Assembly (NCBI GenBank): GCA_022813625.1
Contig: JAKLMB010000003.1
Location: forward strand, 124,001 to 188,000
DNA from: Aaosphaeria pasadenensis
Lineage: Eukaryota > Ascomycota > Dothideomycetes > Pleosporales
Length of the DNA stretch: 64,000 nt
Reading direction: 5' to 3'
Shown: one piece after another, positions 57,935 through 64,000 of the stretch
Position numbering within the stretch: the stretch's first letter is position 1
How the letters are laid out: each line of letters opens with the position of its first letter
The notes under the pieces: model-generated
Seen by the model: only the letters and a program-made list of their open reading frames with translations
Database searches by the model: none
What the model was told of the DNA's origin: nothing
Translations under genes and position numbers: made by a program

Positions 57935-58491
57935 GAGAGATTCCTATATGATGATATTCAGCAAAGAGGACTTTCCGGATGGTTCGTGTATCATGGCAAC
58001 AGCACGGTGTTCAGGTCTCCCTGCACTGGTTTATCTATGGCTTAGGGAGGACAACCAGGGAAAATTCTAATGAACTTTCAAAATCTCATACGTTCTGAAT
58101 GGTGTTTTAGAGCCTCCGCGCATATACGTTATCACAGTGTGCTAGGCCGATAACGTGGAATAGGACGACGTTTAAGTTTGCGTGTATGCCAGTTCTACCA
58201 GTGACTTTGATAGCTTGAATGATCAGATGCGTGCATCCAATGGCACACTTTCGAACAAACTTCCACACTCCCTCTCTTACCTGTTCCCTTGTGGTCCTGG
58301 TTTGCCTTCACCTTCACCTTCACCTTCGCTTCGCCTCTGCTACCTCTCATGTTTGCAGTCTCACTTCTCCCCTCTAATCACCCAACAACAACCAACTCAA
58401 CCAACTCAGCCCAACTCAGCCCAACTCAGCCAACTCAACCACATAACCTTCTCTATCCCAACTATATCCGCAGAACCAAGCGTTATCAGTC
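57935..58491. other. Intergenic, 5' flank of the 217-aa gene
   Basis: About 560 bases. Contains a (CACCTT)n run at about 58308-58328 and a CAACTCAGCC repeat at about 58395-58440 just upstream of the next ATG. No gene seen. Confidence 0.55.
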
Positions 58492-59253
58492 ATGTCGGTA
58501 GAGCCAGTTGTCCTCCAGTCTCTTGAGGTTCTCGCCGGGACAGTTCGTGCCATGACCGCCGTGGGCGCAGACTCTTCACAAGGTAATCCATCCATCACGA
58601 ATGCCCTCGCCCGACCCCATCATGGTTCTCTCTGTCGTATCTGCCATCTGCCCGGTCACCACAGCGACCACATCTCGCAGGCGGATGCCTGCCTCACCGA
58701 GATCCTCAAGCTTTTTGAGTTTTGGGACGAAATGAAAACCCATGTCCTATTCCTGTACAGCTTCCACAACCCCTTCAAGGCAGCAATCGACGAGCAGGAG
58801 CCGACCTACGAGATGCGGTTAGACTCGTCCCCACTACGAGGGCAGACGTTTGAGCAAATCTACGTGAATCGCCTCACGAGCAATTACCTGAAGTTCCAAG
58901 CGCACTTCGCGAGAATCCGGGCGAAGGCCGTCTACCTCATGAGTGCCAAAGAGGCCGAATACTACGGGGCAGTTGTGGAGGACCTCAATGCCGTTTTGCT
59001 CAAGGGAAAGACGCGTAAGTAACGGCAGCATCGCCTGGGAGGGAACATCATGCTAACAACTTGGTAGTGTCGCTGCTTTTCGAGCAGAGTGTCGTCGCGG
59101 CAGAGTAAGTCTCACTACAGATCGTGCTATCACGCGATCTTAAATACCTTGATGCACAGTTTACTAAAACAGATGGGCTGGCAGAACCGCACAGTGATTG
59201 ACGGAATGGGTGGTGCAGTTGCTGGAGGGATGGGAGCACTGATAGCTCCATAA
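58492..59253 (+). CDS. 217-aa protein of unknown function
   Basis: Three exons: 58492-59014, 59068-59104 (37 nt) and 59160-59253, with introns of 53 and 55 nt; 217 aa. It starts MSVEPVVLQSLEVLAGTVRA. A Cys/His-rich segment, CRICHLPGHHSDH (residues 48-60), could bind a metal but fits no named finger. Helical segments follow (ADACLTEILKLFEFWDEMKT, IYVNRLTSNYLKFQAHFARI). The C-terminus is Gly-rich and hydrophobic (GMGGAVAGGMGALIAP), like a glycine zipper that could associate with membranes. No signal peptide. I do not recognise the family. Two clean in-frame introns with a CTAAC-type branch support a real gene. Confidence 0.75.
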
Positions 59254-61446
59254 TGAAGCAAAATAGAAGGAGTTAATTGAACGAGACATGTACTGATGAA
59301 CCAATTTTCCATCTTAAGAGAATGATTGAAAGGAGAAGTGATGGTGCTTATTCCATTCCAAGCAGAAATGTTCAAGACCGAGTTGACGACGGGGCTCACG
59401 TAAACACGTACTCCGATTACTGAACGACTAGTAGGACATATAATGAGTTCACTGTCCGTGTTCGTACAACAGATTTTCAGAGTACCCACCGAGCCCTAGC
59501 TTGAGCTGCAACAACTCCTTAGTTGTGGTATGTATCCGAGCTTTGGGGAAAGGCGTCCCTTCAAGCCACAGTGATTTCCGTTCATGCGGTGCCCTATCGA
59601 TGGGATTTCTCGCCAGGGCAGGCGACTCTAACTAGACAACTCTGTTCCAAGTGGAAATGAGAAATGAGTGACGGATGGGCAAAAGAGAAACGAAGATCCA
59701 CTAGGACTCGGATGGCTCTGGATCTCGAGATGACGACTCAAATCATGCATCGATCTACACGCCCTTATTATAAGACGAAGCCTTCCTCGGAGGAATAAAT
59801 GGAAAAGACACCGAGCCACGAACTATTGAAGAGGTATGTGGTGTTTCTGGACAATACGAATGACGAAAGCTGAATCAAATCGTGTGTGTTTGACCAGGTA
59901 CAATTCCGTTCAGGATCATCGTCAATCACCGAGGTTTCTTCCCGCAAGAATCATCGCGTTGATAAATCTCACGGCGAGGGGACCTGGATGTAATGCATGG
60001 TATCCCAAACGGGCTAAGGCTGTGAATGGATGTCATCTTTAGCGCGGATCCGGCATGCTCGCTACCTCCCCTCTTCCCTCTCCCCATCCGATGCAGCGTG
60101 GCAGCCTCTCGGATGACCGCAACTTCTTGACTCAGGCCATCCGTCCATTCTCAGGTGCAATCCATCCTCCTCACACCACCAGACGCTACTACCACCCTTT
60201 GTCCGGGCCCAGCCATGTCCTCCTTGCCGCCAGTTTAGCATGGTGAGCCACGTTGTGAAGAGCCTCCTCAAGCCCGACTGTTACCATTGAGAGCGACCGA
60301 GAAGACAATTGCACTCACCCAAGTCCGGTATCATTCAATCGAGGAAGAACTATTCGATTGATGATGGCTTCATACGAGGATCTTGCCTGGATCAATCATG
60401 GGAATAAAAGCTTGACACCCTGATGCCAGCCTGCTCAAGACACTATTCCCTCGCTTCCCCGCAAACTGATCCACGTCTAAACAGATTCGGACTCCACTAC
60501 TCTCTCAATCAGTCTCCCGCCAATTCTGAACCTGGGACGTTCTGGCCTCCACGCGGCATCAATGCCCTCCCCGCAGACTTCAACTCCACTAACATCCGCA
60601 AATCCGGCTCTAGTATGCATCTGTCAAATCATCTCCTTCGACTGATCTTGCTGTGAAAGTTCTCGGCCAAAAGTACGTCTACTTCACCACGCAAGCCACC
60701 GTTTGAGACATCCGCGTGCCCGCGAGTACTCGTAGCACCACCAACAAGACCAATCAATCATGCCCTCTCGTTGTTGTGCGGCTAGCTTCCTCCCTCTCTC
60801 GCGGGAGTTTCCAATCCCCTTCTCACTATTTCCAGCCTCAAAAAGTCAAGTGTGGATTGCTTACTGACAAGCCGTTGCTCAAAAGTTTTGTCAGACCAGG
60901 AAGCAGTCCAGTGATGGCTGTATTACGCTTAACTTTAACAGGCAGACTGGTGAATGTATACCGCTCGGCCGGCCAATGAATTGTCCGACTGTCCACACTC
61001 TCGGGCTCGTTGCTAGCTCAAAACAAAGGGATATGGCCCAAGGGAAAAAGAATAGTCTTACTGTAGGCTTCTTTCGTCCGGATTGGAAGTATTCTTTGCT
61101 GTTCATTGCATATCCCCAGGCGCTAAGCTTTTACTCCTCTTTTGTATCTGCATCTCACCCTGGTGAACGATACAGCAACGCCGATCCTGCCAGGATGGTT
61201 TGCACTGCCAACCCTAGCCAATGCTTCGATGCTCGTGCGGACCCGTCCAGCTGTACAATCTCATTATTTGAATACCCTGGCCATCCCCAGCCTCGATATA
61301 TACTCCTATGCCCAGGCCCCCTTTCAACTGTCTACTCCTATCTCGTACGTTCGTAAGATCATTCATCTCATAAGGCCTATCTTCTTTGCTTGTCGACATA
61401 TATTCTATATTAAATTAACATCAGGTTGTGATTGTTAACGGTCACC
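59254..61446. other. Intergenic, 5' flank of the ATO transporter gene
   Basis: About 2.2 kb with no supportable gene. A TGACTCA heptamer lies near 60128. Small frames at 60055-60246, 60423-60656 and 60716-60979 show no domain. Probably a long promoter and leader region of the transporter gene. Confidence 0.55.
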
Positions 61447-62714
61447 ATGGCACATCAACAACAAGACCTTCGTGAGAGGACGCCGAACAATGACAATACT
61501 ATTCCAACTGTCCCCACGGCCACTACGCCTGGTGATGCTCCGCTCGAGAAGGACTTCAGCCGTAATGGATACACCAGCCCAAACAGCCTTGGCCATAATG
61601 GTAAGTCTGCTGTTGAGAAGTTGACATCGGGTCGTCACTGATGACCTCTCCATATAGGTAATCCCTATTTTGCTGGCCACGAACACCTTGACTCCAACCA
61701 TGATTCCGAGACTGCTTTGCGGAAAATGAGAACGGCTGGAAGTATCTCTATTTCCCCTGAACTCTTCGAGAAGCTCTACCTCTCGCCTCAAAATCGAGTC
61801 CATGGCGATCTTCGAAGGACAGTTGGCAATCCTACACCACTGTAAGCCTCCCTACCTTCCATATATTCGTTACGAAGCGCCTTTTGCTGATTCTGTACAG
61901 TGCACTTATCGGCTTCTTGATTTCATTGACACCCTTGAGCATGGACCTTATGGGCTGGCGAGGAGCTGGCGGCAGCGGTGCTGCTGGAACGGGAACCTAC
62001 TTCTTCTTCGGTGGACTTTTGATGATCTTAGGCTCACTTGGCGAGGTATGTTTTTATGAGTATACCATGTGATCATCTCCATATTAACGAAGTACAGTTC
62101 CTCCTCGGAAACACATTCCCATTCGTCGTATTTGGTTCGTTCGGTGCCTTCTGGTTAGGATTTGGAGCCACACTCCAGCCCTTCTACAACGCCTACGGTG
62201 CATACTCACCCACAGAAAATGCTGCTGATGGCCTTTCGACGGTTGGGTTCCGCTCGAGTTTCGGTACGTTGATCGATCGCCTTCTACATTAGAGTGACCA
62301 AATCAGCTGACCAAGACAAGCCTTCTTCTTCATCGCCATGGCCGTTATGTGCTTCATCTTCCTGATCTGCTCGCTCCGAACCAACATCGTCTTCTTCATG
62401 ATCTTCCTCACCCTTGTACTTGCATTCAGCTGCCTCGCCGGATCCTATCTCGAAGCCAACAATGGCAACCTCGCGGCTTCGGCGCGTCTGCAGACAGCTG
62501 GAGGTGCATTCGCTTTCTGCACGTGCATGTTCGGGTGGTGGATCTTCATCGCTATCATGCTTGCAAGCTTGGACTTTCCATTTGAGATTCCTGGTTAGTA
62601 GACGTCCTAGATCCTATTGTCGTGAGAAGGTACTAATCTTGTACAGTTGGCGATCTCTCCGGCTTCATCAAGGGCGCCAGCGAGCGCACCAACGATCGCG
62701 ACAAGAACGTCTAA
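61447..62714 (+). CDS. ATO/GPR1/FUN34/YaaH (AceTr) family membrane transporter
   Basis: Six exons: 61447-61600, 61658-61841, 61901-62045, 62098-62263, 62321-62593 and 62647-62714; 329 aa. A hydrophilic ~105-residue N-terminus is followed by six predicted membrane segments. The family signature precedes helix 1 as GNPTPLALIGFLISLTPLS (about 108-126); the usual form is NPAPLGL, so two signature residues differ. Further helices include GTYFFFGGLLMILGSLGEFL, FPFVVFGSFGAFWLGFGATL and NIVFFMIFLTLVLAFSCLAG. Characterised members export ammonium or take up acetate and other short acids (Ato1-3, AcpA). The variant signature makes acetate transport uncertain. All five introns are 50-60 nt and in frame. 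Confidence 0.92.
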
Positions 62715-64000
62715 ATTGCATTACACGATCTTAGATCCTGGCAAGGACAGCATTCGACATGCATCGAAACAACATCCATACTCTCTCATATCTCAGCAAC
62801 AAGGCTTTCAGGCCGTCAGACCTCACGGTGCGGTCGTTGCGTATGGCCTGAATGCAAGGGTGATGGGACAAAATTGTAATACTCTCGATTTGGGGAATAT
62901 AATTCCTTCTTGTAAATATACACTAGGCTTTAGTCTCTCAATTGTTGCATACATTCAGCAATAATGTACGGCAATAACAAATTACCTGCAACACTTCTCT
63001 TTACGAAGGTTCAAAAAGCATCTGGTACGGCAAAAAGTTTCTTGGATTTGAATTGGAACCGATCACTGCTTTGCTCCACCAGGACTACCTGACGGCACTG
63101 GCGACCCGTAACGACAACAGATCCACGTGATTTGATGCTCCTGCCTTAATTTTTGCGATTAGTTCCAAGGGAATCCGGCCTCCCTGCACGATACGGTCAC
63201 ACAGCAATGGTCATTGGCAACTTATTCAACCCCGCTGCCTCAACTATCAAAGAATGCATGCATTGTTGTAGAAATGCTGAGAAATCCATCCTTTGATCTT
63301 GAAACACCACTTTGGATGCATATGGATGATTTGTTAGATATCATACAGCCCTCTCGGATCGGGTCTTGCATTGTTCGATCGATGGGTAGTTCTCTGGTAA
63401 GACTAATTGTGGACTCAATTGGATAAAGAATCCCGACTGGTCGCCTCTACCGATCAGTAGACTTGATAGACAGACACAGAAAGTTTAAAAGAGAGTAAAT
63501 GTATCAATTGGAGTTCACAGTCATCTTGAACGAGGAATCTGGAGTGCTGTGGCGCTGCGATATCGTGCCATGTGTTTGGCCCCTCGGGACTCTACCGGAA
63601 CTTACAACTACTTGGGGTAAGCCATGCATGATCTGCCCTCTCGCGTATCTAGGGAAAAGCAAAAAAACATAGATCAAAAGTCAAAGTTAAAAATGTCCTA
63701 TGCAAGGAAGTAAGTCATACACAGATATTACTAAATCAGTAGAGTTTCCTCAACATCGCATCGAGCAATTATCTATTCACCGCCTTAAACAGTGATGCTT
63801 GGTGTTGGCATTGGTCCCGAACCGAGATCGGAGGAGCTCGGGTTTAGTGACTTCCCAGTGCGGTACGAGTATGGTTGACTTACCTTTGTACTCACTCGTA
63901 ATGTCGGGTCATCAGACATGAGAAACGCATTTCACTAACCTGCGGCTACTTGTACTTGTCAGACCGACCCTTTGTCATGTCTTAATAAACTGGCCGGTGA
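62715..64000. other. Right-edge region without a supportable gene
   Basis: About 1.3 kb 3' of the transporter gene. Only short frames (70 codons at 63214-63426; a 16-codon minus frame at 63523-63573) without domains. A gene could begin or end just beyond the edge, but nothing here shows it. Confidence 0.5.

Noticed and set aside
43575..60134. TGASTCA (Gcn4/CPC1-type) heptamers at 43575, 54667 and about 60128
   Set aside because: Frequency is at or below chance, and two lie 3' of genes.
63523..63573. Short minus-strand frame with an AG acceptor-like flank, as a terminal exon of a gene beyond the edge
   Set aside because: Sixteen codons only, no recognisable product and no upstream exon within the window.
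1..64000. CRISPR arrays, rRNA, intact insertion sequences or viral genes
   Set aside because: None seen; the sequence is eukaryotic with spliceosomal introns throughout.

Overview
The window is nuclear DNA from a filamentous ascomycete (Pezizomycotina; my best guess is Dothideomycetes). The signs are short spliceosomal introns (mostly 48-60 nt, with GTRNGT-like donors and CTAAC/CTGAC branch points), a Zn2Cys6 regulator, an MSB2 mucin, a CPC1-type bZIP and fungal forms of COPI, CCR4-NOT, GDI and GPI-anchor genes. There are no bacterial, plasmid, viral or rDNA features. All gene models were spliced by hand from the raw sequence. Every multi-exon model keeps one open frame, and most reproduce conserved motifs across the junctions.

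Layout. 1-5.3 kb: the 5' part of an intracellular LysM protein (runs off the left edge), a nuclear-looking protein of unknown function, and a Nudix hydrolase. 6.6-10 kb: a FarA/CTF1-alpha type regulator of fatty-acid and cutin use in eight exons. 10.6-11.4 kb: a 102-aa ORF only 23 nt ahead of an RpiB-type sugar-phosphate isomerase. 11.9-18.6 kb: ribosomal eL32, TIM21, an amidase-signature enzyme and the MSP1 AAA ATPase. 19-22 kb: SEC27 (beta'-COP) with a 6-nt microexon. 22.6-25.7 kb: a large acidic protein-kinase-like protein. 27-30.3 kb: the signalling mucin MSB2.

30.3-43.7 kb is a 13.4-kb stretch with no supportable gene. Because MSB2 is transcribed leftwards and the next gene ends at the desert, all of it lies 5' of MSB2. 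43.7-52.9 kb: a coiled-coil protein of unknown function, MCD4 (GPI ethanolamine-phosphate transferase), Rab GDI and mitoribosomal uL29m, all on the minus strand. 53-62.7 kb: a GCN4/CPC1-like bZIP, NOT2, a small protein of unknown function and an ATO/GPR1/FUN34/YaaH family transporter, all on the plus strand.

Most genes are housekeeping: membrane traffic (SEC27, GDI1, MCD4), mitochondria (TIM21, MSP1, uL29m), translation and mRNA control (eL32, NOT2, CPC1). The accessory layer is carbon use and surface sensing (FarA-like, RpiB-like, ATO, MSB2, LysM, amidase). I see no secondary-metabolite cluster and no intact transposon. The points most worth a second look are the MSB2 desert with its recurrent TACTCCGTA nonamer, the tightly spaced 102-aa/RpiB pair, the missing AUG of the CPC1-like gene, and the SEC27 microexon.
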